A stretch of 64,000 nt of DNA from Floccularia luteovirens (GCA_009739215.1 VSJF01000009.1:372001-436000), one strand, 5' to 3'. Counted from the stretch's first letter, positions 1 through 11,518 are shown. A program made the numbers and translations. The notes: generated from the letters alone by a model not told the origin.

Positions 1-1951
1 ATACCTATAGAAATTCAAATTTGAGGATATCGAGAGAGCCAATAAAGAACGCGAGCCATTTCCAGCGAGAAAATCAACCAATTCTCAGAGCTCAAGGTTG
101 TATGTATTGAATATACTCACTTTTAAGACTGCTAAGGTTCCCGGTCAGCTAATATATCATTTTGATAGTTTAACGGACCAGAACTTACAGCGCGCGCATT
201 GCTGGCTCTTGATGTCTGAGATGAAGATGTGTGATTAATCATCGAACAGCGCCGAGTGGCGTCGTTCTATGATGTATAAACCAAAGGATGGAATACTCGT
301 CGCATCATACCACACCCAGCAAAACACGTGGGTTCTTATCTGCAAGAAGGGAATGGAAGCAGTGAGTTGCCGTATCAGTACTTTGGAAGGTGCTCACATT
401 TGCGGAAGCCCAGGGGACGCAACGGGCTTCACATATTAAATAAGTCTGTAAGGCAGTCCTTTCTGCACGGCATAGCCCGCTACTTCTCTTTCACTTATAT
501 TGTTGGCTTGTTTGTGCTTTCCATTTGTCGAAAGAGAACGGGAGAATGGACTTGTAAAGTTATGGTGAATGGTACATAGTGTATGTAGACAGAGCAGACA
601 AGAATAAAAGATGCATAATGCATAAGAGTAGTGAAAAAATACTGCATTAATGAGAGAAAAGTAGGTTAGAAGGAATTTTTTACAACTAGTTTATATTTAG
701 AACTTCCTTATTTGTCAGTGGAAGGATTTCAGAAAAACGATCAACTTGAAGTGAAAGAAAATTAAGCTATGTAGATGAAAGACATAGTTATTCACACCAT
801 CTTCTATACTGACGTTGTTCTTACACAAGATCAAAAAAATCTGCTTCAGCCGAAAGTCTCGGGTTCATCCGTAAATTTCCTAATAGAGCGAGAAATTAAG
901 GTTTAACACCGAAAAGTGAAAATTTTACCTTATCAACACTTTATAATACCATACCCACTATTAAAGTAGCGGGAATGACTGTTGAATACGAAACAAAAGC
1001 CTGATCACCATGTTGAATAATCTGTTGTTACTTTAATGCGAAGAACCAGCCTCCGGCGAAGAACCTGCTGTATTTTTGTTATGTTACGGATGATTCAAAT
1101 TGAAAAGACCTAATTACGCAGAGGTACCCCTGACTATAGGAGGCCAGTTCGGTAAATGCCCAATTCCGCCCTAATCTTGCCGAACTTCCGAACCGGCCTA
1201 GTCCTAAGGCCCATTTGTCCGAACTTACAGACCGGCCTACCTAAAATAGCGAAAAAACCTCTATTTTTCATTAGTCAAAAAACTCTGAAATACAGCTATT
1301 CCACTCATTTTCTTCACTGAGTACTCGTTTGCAAATAATCTAAAGGCTTGCTTGAACTGAGTATGGCCCTTTGAGTTCAGAAAAAAAAGGTCTGACATCA
1401 TCATTGTTAATTCCGATGCCATTCATCTCTTTCATAGGCTGCATCAATGCGCAGAGGAATGATTCGTTGTAGGCAAAGGCTTGAGTATTGAATGGGTTGG
1501 CTGGAGATGGTTGGACCTGTCATATGCTCGAAACTTCGTTTGTGGTGCTTCGGCAATATTCAGCAGCTTTGCAACAGACTCACGTTTTCCTGGTCTTACC
1601 ATGCCCCTTTTTGAGCACAGGTCTAATACCACCCTCCATGTAAGTGAAACCGTAGATACCTACTTTGAACTCTCTGGAGTGGCCGATATTTTCATCAGAG
1701 ATACTGTCATTCAAGCATGGGGTTTTTGCTTTGAGGAACACATTTTTGCGTTTGATTGAGGAAGACGGCTGCAGGCTTCTTCACAAGCCGTGACAACAAT
1801 GAGGTGGTATCTTACAGAGTAATATTACAATACTTGGGGGTATGGGCCATTGCTCTGCATGGCATATCCGAGTCCATTATTGGAATATTACAATTATCTA
1901 CTAAACTCATAGCATGGTATTTAGGTCATAGAATTTTAGTTACACACTAGA

Positions 1952-2131
1952 ATGTGTATGCCAATTATCACATGCACATTTTCCCACGTCAAACTTGAAA
2001 CGAACGAAAACTGCATTTGCCAATTATCACGTGCAGAGTTCCCACGTCAAGCTTGGAACTAACACAAAATGTCTGTGCCAATTATCACGTGCACATTTTC
2101 CCACGTCAAGCTTGAAACGAACAAAAAATCC
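1952..2131. repeat. Three-copy tandem repeat, period about 58-59 bp
   Basis: Three successive copies share the core CCAATTATCAC, which starts at 1961, 2020 and 2078, followed each time by a TTCCCACGTCAA(A/G)CTTG block. Every copy therefore holds a CCAAT box plus CACATG/CACGTG and CACGTC motifs. No credible reading frame runs through it. It could be a promoter-type minisatellite or part of a mobile-element end. The function is unknown. Confidence 0.85.
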
Positions 2132-2687
2132 CGGTTATAAGACCGACTCCTTACGGACTCAAAACTGTCAAACACTGAACTCAACACTGGGTTTGACCAA
2201 TGCTCTATGGTAGGACAGATTAGAGATGGTGTACGAAGCGATTCTCAACTTGTATTAAGCTCTGAAGTATGTGAGTTGCGCCTAGTGACCAGACCAACCC
2301 CCAGCAGCTTGGTGGTACTTGTCCGAACTGCGAACCAGCCTCTCCTTATTTGAGGCTTGCTATGAATGCCTGGTTAGGGGGTCGGAAGCCATGCCATCAC
2401 CTTTTTGATGAAAATTTGGAAATTGTTCTGTGGTTGCAATACAGCCGATGTAAATTTAGAGGCAGTCGGCATCTTTGCTGTATAATAAGTAATTTACAAC
2501 AGAAAATATAGGGACCTTAGCGAGGTTAATACTGAATTATGGTTGCAAATCTGCAGCACAGCAATATCATTTGGTATCGGCTATCTATTGGGTAGCAACG
2601 TGAAGAATATTAGCAATTAGCTAAGAAGAATGGCAGGAAAACATGCAAGCGTATCATGGAATCTATTTGTTTGAGAACCAATCTCTT

Positions 2688-4006
2688 CTAATTGAAAAAA
2701 AAAGTTATAGTGCCCAGCCAACCTAGAAATAAGTCTTTGAACTTTACTGTAAGAAGATAAATATGCGGACTTGCCTGGACATAGGAATCTTTCGATTCAG
2801 ATGTGCGGCCAGCGGGCGTCTGGGCGGGAATATCGTTCAACTCATCCTGAAATGAGTCCTCAGCTGTGAATGTGTTACTGTGAAAAAATGGATCCTCATT
2901 GGTCGTCCTCAGGAACGGAGTCGACTCGCGAGACTGAGGATTGGCAACATTAAAAACGGTCTCCACGTTATGGGTTGCACACATTTCTGTGGAACCTAGG
3001 CGAGTGTTACTATTGTGTAATTCAACATCCGGGGTGTTACAACTAAGTGAAATGGAATTTCCCCTCTGCATCCCACAGGCTGCGAGACGGCTAGTTGCAC
3101 AAGCTGCTTGAAACATCTGGTGATGGACCTCCTTTTGAAACCTTAGCTTGCGCCTCTTGCGTTTGCATAGCCATACAACTAACACGGCCAAAATAATGAG
3201 AGTACCAAGGGCACTAATGATGCTAATGGCCAAAATAGCGACATTTTTATGGTTAGAACTCCTAAAAATGTTTAACCTATAAATATGAAGGTGTGGATAT
3301 TATCATTACCACTTACCTAAGAATGGGTGAGACATTGGTGGAGGAGGGCGCCATTGTACTCATTGTTTGTGTTGCATCCATATTTGATGGACTCGATGGG
3401 GTCGGGACGCTGCCAGTGGTGAGTGATGTGAAATGTGGGGATGGGAATTGTTGCATGGCTGACGTGTTTGGCATTAATGGAGGAGGCACATTGGAGGTCG
3501 AACTGATGGTGTGTGGTGAGAACAACTGGGATGGAAATGGAGATGATTGCATAGTTGACATGATTAGCATTGTTGCAGGCAACACACTTGAGGTAGAACT
3601 AACGAGGAACGATGTGGGACTTGGGAGCGGGGGGGGTATAAGGGCTGGGGAAGTCGACATAGTCATTGACTGGATTGTTGGTGTTGTGCTGGATGATGTT
3701 GTAATTGTTGCGGTGTTGGACGGGGTACTCTTCGTTTTGCTTTTAAGAATATTATGAAAAAATCTTTCATATAGAGATTTTTGAGGGGCACCAGGAGACA
3801 CCTCCATGGTATCATACAGAGTCGTAACGCAAAAAGGCATTAAGTTGCGGGTGGTTGACAGAACAGTCACTGACAATAACTGGCTTAATGTTAGGTTGGT
3901 GTGATGTAGCTAAAGACGTACTGTCCAAATTTTGAGTGGGTTTTACAACTACAGGTTCATGTGTGCAGAGAGATAACTGGGTGAATACCTTGGATCGTCG
4001 GTCCAT
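2688..4006 (-). CDS. Single-pass membrane protein with Ser/Thr/Pro-rich ectodomain
   Basis: I do not recognise a named family. On the minus strand a Ser/Thr/Pro-rich stretch (about 3780-3313) is spliced at a GTAAGT donor near 3310 to an exon starting near 3258. That exon encodes one hydrophobic segment (ISALGTLIILAVLVVWL) followed by a KRKRRK stop-transfer cluster and a cytoplasmic tail of about 150 residues. This layout fits the mucin-like single-TM proteins common in Agaricomycetes. An ATG at 4006 opens a frame that would need one more intron (about 3850-3800) to join the Ser/Thr exon; the start is uncertain and could lie further up, near 4432. The tail is rich in Ser/Thr, so phosphorylation is possible. 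Function unknown. Confidence 0.55.
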
Positions 4007-4201
4007 TCCTACACTGTATAAATATTTAAAACGGTGTTTGATTTTTCTGCAGCGTTGAAGGTCCCAACAGCGAGAAAACGGAGCTTAGCGTCAAACGTGG
4101 AGGAATTTCGCCTTAGCAATTGCTAACACCCAAGAGAGTGTCGTGAGGGGAGGAAAGAAAAATTAATCACGAAAACAAGTAGACCACTGAAAATCAATCA
4201 G

Positions 4202-4432
4202 TCACATTCCGATATTTACTTGATGGGCAGGCTGATGTTGATGGTCGCTATTCAGCTGTTCAAAAGGGATGTATAGCCTTTGGGATGACATCGTCTTATA
4301 AGATGTTCCACTGCGGGGATTGGACAAGACGATGTAAACGCGAATGATAATTAATAAGTCTTTGAACGTTTGTTTGTTACTGCGACCCTCCCTAACTGTC
4401 GCGAGTAGGATGTCAAAGTTGGCGTTGTACAT
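4202..4432 (-). CDS. Possible N-terminal exon(s) of an unrecognised gene
   Basis: An open frame starts at ATG 4432 (MYNANFDILLATVREG...), 140 bp from the divergent bL31m start, so the two could share a promoter. A GTAAAT donor follows HQPAHQ near 4215. It may be the true 5' end of the membrane-protein gene below it on the same strand, or a small independent gene. I recognise no family. Confidence 0.3.
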   Translation of the reverse strand: MYNANFDILLATVREGRSNKQTFKDLLIIIRVYIVLSNPRSGTSYKTMSSQRLYIPFEQLNSDHQHQPAHQVNIGM

Positions 4433-4571
4433 GTTTATGTTTGACCGTATTTGGCTATATTCACGTGATGACTATAGATGAACCTCCATCGAGCGAACGA
4501 GAGGCTGGTTTTAGGAGCCTGTATTTAATATTCATATTCAGATCGCGACCATTTTAACCAGCGACTTGATC

Positions 4572-4985
4572 ATGCTGTTTGCCATTGCGCGACGTCAATC
4601 CTCCATCTATTGTGCAAATGGATCGTTCACTCACCAAGTTCGAAATGTCTCCAGCTCTCCATACGGACGCTCTCATGTTTGGAAGCGTCGTGCTCCAGTA
4701 CTACCCAACCCAGTAATTCCCAAGTTTCCTCAACGTATTATTCGCTCAGATGGGACATCATTCATTCACTGGACAACCTCCCCACGGTCTGTCGTACGAC
4801 TGACACGCGACCTAACAAACAACCCTATATATAATACTGGGACTTGGTCCAATGACCGCTCCATAGAGGAAGAGAGTGCGTCAAGCGGAAGGCTCGGGAG
4901 GTTCAACAGGAAATTCCACGAGTTAAGATCAGGTGCTGATGATATGGAATGGATGGAGGGCATGGCAAAGATATTTAGCAGGTAA
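4572..4985 (+). CDS. MRPL36: Mitochondrial large-subunit ribosomal protein bL31m
   Basis: The protein is about 137 residues and belongs to the fungal mitochondrial bL31 family (yeast Mrpl36 type), a component of the mitochondrial 54S subunit. The recognisable part is the central FPQRIIRSDGTSFIHWTTSP segment followed by TRDLTNNPIYNTG, typical of this family. The N-terminus is rich in Arg/Ser and poor in acids (MLFAIARRQSSIY...), as expected for a mitochondrial import signal. The ATG at 4572 is the first in-frame ATG. The reading frame ends at TAA 4983-4985; a GTAAAA immediately at the stop could instead be a splice donor, so a short extra C-terminal exon cannot be excluded. Confidence 0.8.
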   Translation: MLFAIARRQSSIYCANGSFTHQVRNVSSSPYGRSHVWKRRAPVLPNPVIPKFPQRIIRSDGTSFIHWTTSPRSVVRLTRDLTNNPIYNTGTWSNDRSIEEESASSGRLGRFNRKFHELRSGADDMEWMEGMAKIFSR

Positions 4986-5099
4986 AACTCTTTGGCAGAA
5001 CAGCAAAAGGAAAAACCTACACAAAAATGATATAGAAGGTATTGCATTCCCGTTCCTTCAATCTCACCGCCTAGGAAAACCTGTTGATTTATATCTCCC

Positions 5100-6050
5100 A
5101 GTTGCACTGCTATTATTTTTTTATCGTACTGCTTATTTTATGGAGGAATGAACCATACCCGAGTACATGAGCGTTACTACCTACCTGCAAAATTACAAAA
5201 TCTGTCATAGTATTCTAAATGGACACTGCCAGTGATAAATTTTAAGATTTACACCAACATCCTATATCGACGCCAAGTGAAAACCACAATGAAATTAATC
5301 TCCAAAGAGGTGGAAAAAAGTTACGCTGTTCATGTGTCCCCAATTCATCTTCGTACATCTGTTTCAAACAATAGATTTGACTACTTCCACCACATATTCC
5401 CGCTACCTTTAGGTAGTGGGTCTTGCAGGATTGAAACAAACTTTCGCGTAATTTCACGTTTCCCCGTCTAGTTTGCGTGATAAGGGTCCCGATTACAAAA
5501 ATTTTGTAATGGTTGTTCATATCATTACTACAGTTTTGTACAGGTCCCCACAAAAGTCGGTGAAACCTGGTGTGTATTGTCTACTTCTGACCTTATGTTT
5601 TCGTCCATCGGTCGAACGTATACCACGTAGGGTTCTATAATGTCGGATGCATCTTCCAGTGAATGTGAGTTGTTGTTCGTATCTATGTTCAAGGGCAAGT
5701 TTTAGTTTGTGTTTTCCCAAGTCGTCCGTGAGCCGTCATTGTCTGTTTTAACAGATGATCTGTCCACGCATTCATTATGTCACATTTTTACTTAACTAGT
5801 ACTTCAATATACATGGCACTTTAAAACAAATTCCTTGCGCACTTCAAGCCTCCAAGTTCAAATTGATTTCATTTAAATGGTAGCGGGCTCTACCGTGCAC
5901 GAAGCACGGCCGTATGAACTTATTTAAAATTCAAGAACATTAGTAACCTATATGTGTAAAATACCAACGGAAAATTTTCTTGGCTGATTAAATTTTTTTT
6001 TTCTGCGTGGAAGTGTCTATTTGGCAACAGCAGAGAAAATAAATAAAGGA
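5100..6050. other. Intergenic, no supported gene
   Basis: Only short unconvincing frames are present. Two small dyads sit next to each other at about 5879-5910 (GGTAG...CTACC and CCGTGC...GCACGG). I see nothing else. Confidence 0.5.
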
Positions 6051-6092
6051 CCTGGCCCCTTTCTCGTGAATAGCCATGAATAATACATTTAA

Positions 6093-7005
6093 ATGTCGGA
6101 ATCCCCTACAACTACAAACGAATCACCAAGTAGAGGTCGAGCACGGGGTAGGAGCAAATCGAGAGGTGGTCTCGGAAAATACCTGAGAGCACGAGGAAGA
6201 CGTGGGTACGGTCGACCTGCCGAGTTCCAACGACGACTATTACTGGAAGGTGAGGCTCCCACCGCTGAAGAAGGGGAGGAGCAGGAAGAAGCTGCAGAAC
6301 GTGCTCTAAGGTTCTCTAAGCGTCAGCTTGGAACCAATGTTGATAGATATGCCGAACCGGAACCGGAACTTGGCTCAGATGGTATGCCTAACCACCCCAT
6401 CTCTGGCGTAAACTTTTGATGTTACTAATGATACATGTAGGCGAGCCGATAATCGAGCCTGAGATTGATATTTCACATTTCTTGGAGAAGGAAAAGCAGT
6501 CGGATACTCATGGATCTTCATTGTACCAAACTGACGGTATAAATGAAGACGATGTAGACAGATCAATATCCCACATAACTTCCAGTGTTCAGCAGTTAGG
6601 AGTCGCTCCTTCGATGAAGGGCAGAACCCAAACCATCGAGTGGGATAGTGAGCTCGATGCCATGAGCCGTGAGAAGGCTACTGCGGAGGCGAATTGGGGT
6701 CAGTTTTTATACTAATAGCCTGTTAGTGATGTGCGGTGTGTTAAATCACGTTGCGCAGACCTGAAAGCTCGATTCAAAGCTAAATCAGATAGACTTCGTA
6801 CAAAGCCGATTCCAACATCGCTACGAGAAAGAAAAGCAGGTAAGAGATCGATCTACGTAGACAAGAACTTCCTTATGACATTACCCATCCAGATATAAGC
6901 CGTTCAGAAGCGCCTTCGCTTCCTATTTCAAACGATGCAAGCACCAATATCAGAACCTCCAAAGTAGAAATGGAAGATTTTTTGGACGACCTTTTATCGA
7001 GATAG
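6093..7005 (+). CDS. Conserved-looking basic protein, four exons
   Basis: I do not recognise the family. Four exons splice cleanly with introns at about 6382-6440, 6711-6760 and 6840-6895, all with GT...AG ends, giving a protein of about 235 residues. The N-terminus is Arg/Gly/Ser-rich (GRARGRSKSRGG, RARGRRGYGRPAEF). The middle is acidic, with a Glu-rich patch after LLLEGEAPTAEE. The C-terminal half is helical and charged (SELDAMSREKATAEANW, LKARFKAKSDRLRTKP) and the end is EDFLDDLLSR. The composition suggests a nuclear or nucleic-acid-associated protein, which is inference only. The start is ATG 6093, and the neighbour is the co-oriented bL31m gene. Confidence 0.65.
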
Positions 7006-8790
7006 GTTTCTTACATGTTGTCGATTACTGCGTCCCCAGGTCTTCTCTGTATAATATACATATGGGGAATTACTCCTCTAGCACGATGGAACGCTAATCC
7101 TGCATAAGTTTCTCAGTCACTCACCCCAGTTCTTAAACCTTGTAGATCGATCTTGTAGACTCCACTTGTTGCGGAAATGATCTAGGAAGCTGTTCAGAAA
7201 AGTCAGAATGCGAACATCCTTAGATCTTATTATGCGACAACAATCAACTGGTCAATCACCCTCTTGATACTGGTACCCAGCCAACAATGACATCAAACTC
7301 ATCTCATCTCTACCAGTCGACCGGAAAGCAAAACGTGAATTCCGATGCCCCACTACCCCTATCGCCATCAACGGGGCACATCCCGACATCTCCGCGCCAC
7401 TAGCGCATCCTTGATTTTAAGATTGGGCCCTTTACTGACCTCCAATAAGGTGTTACATAAAGGAGTTTTATCAGATATATTATGTACTCCGCAAATCTAG
7501 GAATGCTAGCTGCATATGATTGGTAACGCTAAAGGGTTAATTTGTGCTAAGCCTCCATTCGAAGGTCCCACTCCAATCATCTTCATCCTAGCACCAAGAA
7601 TCAACAGGTCAGAGATAGCAGATCATGCGTAATATTAGCGGCATTGTGTCCTGATTATAACTAGTTATGATAAACAAGCCCCATAATCGGTCTTCAAAAT
7701 GAACTAGGTGTAGTCAATTCTATTTCTCATTCAGCATGGACTCTATCCTCAATCTACCGGTATTGTACATCTTCGGTACCAGAATAATAACAAGGTTCAG
7801 CCTATCATCTCATCCTGGCACCTGCGGAGTTGAATCATTGACGGCTCATCCGGTGTAGCCAACTTGGGGTGTTTGATTTTTGTTCCTCCTTTCATCTTCC
7901 ACGAGACTATATCCCTGACTACAACAATCTCACAGTTGGGCATGGGGAGTGTAGCGTATAGCAGATTCTTCGAAAATGTTCGAAAATGTGTGTGTATCTC
8001 CCCAATTTTTGGACTTGAAGCTAATTTTGACTTGTATGGGTGTATGTCATTTGCATACCAGCAACATGAATATTATCCTCACCAGTCATGTAGACCTACT
8101 CATGTATATAATTTAAATTGAATTTTAAGAACTCATTCCGACCAAACATGCAATTTATAGGATCTATCCGTTTCCGGCATGCATCAAACCTCAAATAAGG
8201 TGCCAATAACAACGCTTACACGTAAGTGATAGAAATTCCCGCATATATGGTGGAATTCATGACATTCGACGGCTAGTTCATGGGGTTGTAACGGGGCGAT
8301 GTATCATAGTTCCAAACAAATGATGGACCCTAACCCATGAGGATCTTAAGTAAATATTCGCGATATCAGAACTGTTGGAAATTTGGCTTCTAAGTTCTGC
8401 TGAAATGTTAGAGCTGGTTGGTTTTGTGACGGTCAGTCTAGTCACACGCACCCCAGGTCTTAGTTTCTCGTCGTCATTTGTCTCACTCTTGTATTTATTT
8501 TGTACTAATACTCATGTATCTACTGTTTGTACTTTCCTTGTCGAATCAACGCGCACATTTTAGTTCGTTCTTGCTAACCTTGCGTCCACTGAAATTGAAG
8601 ATGGGCATTCCATTGGATTTAATTGTTCTACGCTGTAGTTTACAAAATGAGTAGGTGCGAGTAATACACATGAATCCCACACTTTGAACAAAATGTTTTG
8701 GTAGTGTCCGGCGACAAGGAACGTGATAATTTGACAGCAATGTTGGAACGAATGAAGTGAAAGAGAATTGGAAAGAAAAGTAGAGTAATA
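7006..8790. other. Intergenic, no supported gene
   Basis: About 1.8 kb with only short frames, mostly opening at non-ATG codons. A segment at about 7085-7110 (GCTAATCCTGCATA) recurs near 32137, hinting at a shared old repeat. I scanned both strands for CaaX pheromone ends and found none. Confidence 0.5.
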
Positions 8791-8794
8791 TAAA

Positions 8795-10320
8795 TTATAC
8801 GATGTGGTCTACCGAAGCCTGTCGGTGGATAGTGACGATAATGCCTTGGGTAATATCAAGGTGTCCGCGAGCAACGGGATAGATACTTGGTGGGCTGAAA
8901 GGACGATGATATGCTGGACTGGAGAGAACATAATCTAGATAGCTATTTTCGCTTGGTCGTACATCTTCGGGAACTGTCGGGATCGTGTAATCGTGATTTC
9001 CATGCGTATTATCCGTAGATTGTGTGCGGAATGAACTGGTAGATACTGTATACGAGTCTGAGTCGCAGTTAGTCTCCATGGATTTTGTTGGCGTAGCAGG
9101 GGTCAGTGTCAAGGCACATGAATTTTGAGATGGTAACGAAGTGGTTGACAACTCCTGAGGTTCAGCGTGGTGCTTAGTTTGTTTGCTGAACGATCAGAAG
9201 TAGAGGTGAGTCAGGGGATCAAAGAAGTCTGCTTTGAAACCACACCTATTGAATCCAGAGGGATGTCTGTTCCAGATATTCTTGAGAGTTTTCAAGATTT
9301 CACGGTATTCCTTCGTGATGTCCTGTCCAAATGAAAAGAAGATAAAGGAAACGAAAGCAGATATAGGCATCATCCACCAAAATAGCATTTGAACACTAAG
9401 GAATGAAGTAGGGCTCAAGGGTGTTGGGTAGAGGTTGACTCGTGAAAAATTGAAATTAACATCAGCCCAGGTAGTCCAGGGACGCAAGCCCTCGGTCACG
9501 TTTATATATAGATAGGAAGACGTTAAAACACTACCCCAGATGATTTGGGTAACGGCCATCGCAATAAGTCTAAGGTACCGGTTGGTAGAGAGGACAGAAT
9601 TCGACACTTGCAAATGAGCAGTGAAAGTGAGCCTTCGACGAATGAAGTGATGAATTGCTAGACCTATCCAAGGTGTCAGCATAATAAAATACGAATAATA
9701 TACTAAACATACCAATATATATAAGAGCGATGGTGCAAAAAAGGAGCGGAGGGAACCACATGATCATGATACCAGGGGTAGAAATGTATACAGCTGCTTG
9801 GCATCCTGTGTTTTCAAATATGTCGTAACGGTGGCTTTGTACCACATAATCTAACAAGATCAACTTAGAATTACGAACATCTGAGTAATAAGAAGCTTAC
9901 GAAGTGCCATGAAAAGAAAGGGAATAACAAAACACATAATTATCTCGAAAACCATACGGAGACGCCTGTCAACCACCTTTCTTGATGAAGACACCATATC
10001 AAGATGCCTACAGATACACATGATGGATAACGGAACAGCAAACGATGCGCCGACAACTACTTTTGATGCTAATGGAATTGAACCTTGAATAAAAGAGATA
10101 AAAACTTCATGAAGAAGCAAGAGACATACTAATGTCACACCACACTGGAGCAGAGTCGTTGACATTATCAGCCCAAATGACAGCGTTCGACGTTAACAAC
10201 AAATAACCACGCGATAATTGACAGAGGTGCAATGTCACGAGCGCGCCAATGCAATGGTAAAGGTATCAAGACAAGAAATGCTGCGATAAATGCAAAGACA
10301 GAGAGTTCAGGATGCTGCAT
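8795..10320 (-). pseudogene. STE3-type pheromone receptor R1, apparent frameshift in the TM2 region
   Basis: Fungal STE3 receptors are seven-TM GPCRs that bind farnesylated mating pheromones. This copy starts MQHPELSVFAFIAAFLV and has the hallmark blocks PLPLHWRARD, VWCDI, SHRYDIFENTGC, HFIRRRLTF, LRPWTTWADV and FFSFGQDITKEY, then a Ser/Thr-rich cytoplasmic tail (about 9135-8795) after an intron. Introns sit at the same places as in receptor R2. At about 10185-10190 the frame breaks: R2 has 15 nt (IYAVD) where R1 has only 4 nt, a net loss of 11 nt after LFVVNV, and a stop follows within eight codons. The frame before and after the break is otherwise well preserved. This suggests a recently damaged gene, a sequencing or assembly error, or a rescuing alternative splice. 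The CaaX pheromone gene lies 1 kb upstream on the same strand. Confidence 0.85.
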
Positions 10321-10493
10321 GATAAATATCAAACCAAGGACAGGGCAAGGGGAGACGATGGTCCTTTGGAGTTGTGCTGCCATTATAAACATCGCTTCAA
10401 ATAAATTTCGGAGCGATACAAAGGATATTGCAGAGTACAAGTTGGAAGTCCGACATCGTACAATGGTACAATGAGGCTTGCCCTATTTAGTAA

Positions 10494-10556
10494 TTATCGA
10501 TAAGTACTTAGTATTAGTAATACTAAATGAAATCTGTATTGTCATCACGTGATGAC
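10494..10556. promoter_or_regulatory. Cluster of four palindromes upstream of receptor R1
   Basis: Within 63 bp there are TTATCGATAA (10494-10503), TAAGTACTTA (10501-10510), TAGTATTAGTAATACTA (10509-10525, one central base unpaired) and GTCATCACGTGATGAC (10541-10556, perfect, with a CACGTG core). They lie about 170-240 bp upstream of the R1 start. They could be dyad sites for bHLH/bZIP or homeodomain regulators; no site is assigned. Confidence 0.6.
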
Positions 10557-10754
10557 AAATTTCTTCCATCACGAGTGACAGCATTTGATGCTCACTTGCG
10601 ACTTTTCAAGCATGTCGGGTCATGGATGCATGGATGCCTAACAAGACAAGCGATATTATGTTGAATACATTCCTGCAACAAGTTACTGTCTTGGTCAAAG
10701 GCACTTGCATGCATATGAGAATTTGATCATTGTCGTAAAAATCCATTTACCATA

Positions 10755-10886
10755 TCAAGCATTGCCCTCCCTAATAATGGCCCGAACGGCTTCAGTATAC
10801 ATGTCACGGGAGACATACCAGGTACTCATGACATGAACCAGCACTTCTGGATCTTCAAACTGAACGTTGAACGACAAAGGGAACAT
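10755..10886 (-). CDS. Short orphan reading frame or terminal exon, unrecognised
   Basis: The minus strand stays open from about 10927 to a stop at 10755. The composition looks coding: FNVQFEDPEVLVHVMSTWYV is followed by SRDMYTEAVRAIIREGNA. An internal ATG at 10886 would give 43 residues. A CAG acceptor sits before FEDPEV, so it may also be the last exon of a longer gene or a gene relic. I recognise no family. It sits between receptor R1 and the pheromone precursor gene. Confidence 0.4.
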   Translation of the reverse strand: MFPLSFNVQFEDPEVLVHVMSTWYVSRDMYTEAVRAIIREGNA

Positions 10887-11341
10887 CACAGCAGATTTGA
10901 ACGAGAATGTAACGTATTTATGGATGTGTCACATATAGATCTAGCGTGGATTGCATAACCTACACGACAATGTGCATATAGATAGGAGGAATACATTCTA
11001 GTGTGCTAAGCTTAAGGACAGTGGAAGGGTAAACATACATGAACCCAAGAACAGAACTACAACTATCCATACAATATACAAGTGAGAGGTAGTAAATAAA
11101 TAGCCTCAGTGAACGACCAGCTACCAGAGTGGTCGACTTTAGGGTATATCAAGAAAGGTATACGGAAATACACTGGGAACTGAATAAGACGCAAGAATTA
11201 GGGGGGAAAATGTAGAAAACTGACGAGAGGGTCGAAGGATGTGGCTGAATGGAAAAAGAACACATGTGGTACAGAACGAAAGACTGCATAGAACATCAGA
11301 TGTAGAAAGACAAGATAGAAAAGCAAATACTCACCAGTACA

Positions 11342-11518
11342 TCAAGCAATAACGCAAAAAGTAGTTGTCGTTGATCCCATGTCGTATTCTTGATTGACAG
11401 GTACATCTGTCGAAAAGGGTAGATGTTCAAGCGGTGGATTGTGACCAGTGCACAAGTTCATGGAATCATCTGGTGATAGCATGAAATCCAGAGATGAAAA
11501 GTTGTTGAATTGGTCCAT
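11342..11518 (-). CDS. Mating pheromone precursor (CaaX, CVIA)
   Basis: The 58-residue single-exon ORF begins MDQFNNFSSL, resembling the MD-x-F start usual in basidiomycete pheromone precursors, and ends STTTTFCVIA. The last four residues are a farnesylation CaaX box: Cys, two aliphatics, Ala. In this family the precursor is prenylated, trimmed of the last three residues, carboxymethylated and cut near a charged pair upstream. Here NQEY offers a plausible cut, giving a peptide of about 11 residues ending at the Cys; this cut is inferred. The ATG at 11518 is the first in frame. The upstream leader (about 11546-11746) contains a 15-bp direct duplication (CCAGTTGGCCACATT twice) and a GTAAGG donor-like site, so a 5' UTR intron is possible. 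The gene is on the same strand as, and upstream of, receptor R1. Confidence 0.85.
   Translation of the reverse strand: MDQFNNFSSLDFMLSPDDSMNLCTGHNPPLEHLPFSTDVPVNQEYDMGSTTTTFCVIA

Noticed and set aside
3293..3757. Plus-strand frame rich in Gly/Val/Asp
   Set aside because: It is the antisense of the Ser/Thr/Pro-rich ectodomain exon on the minus strand.
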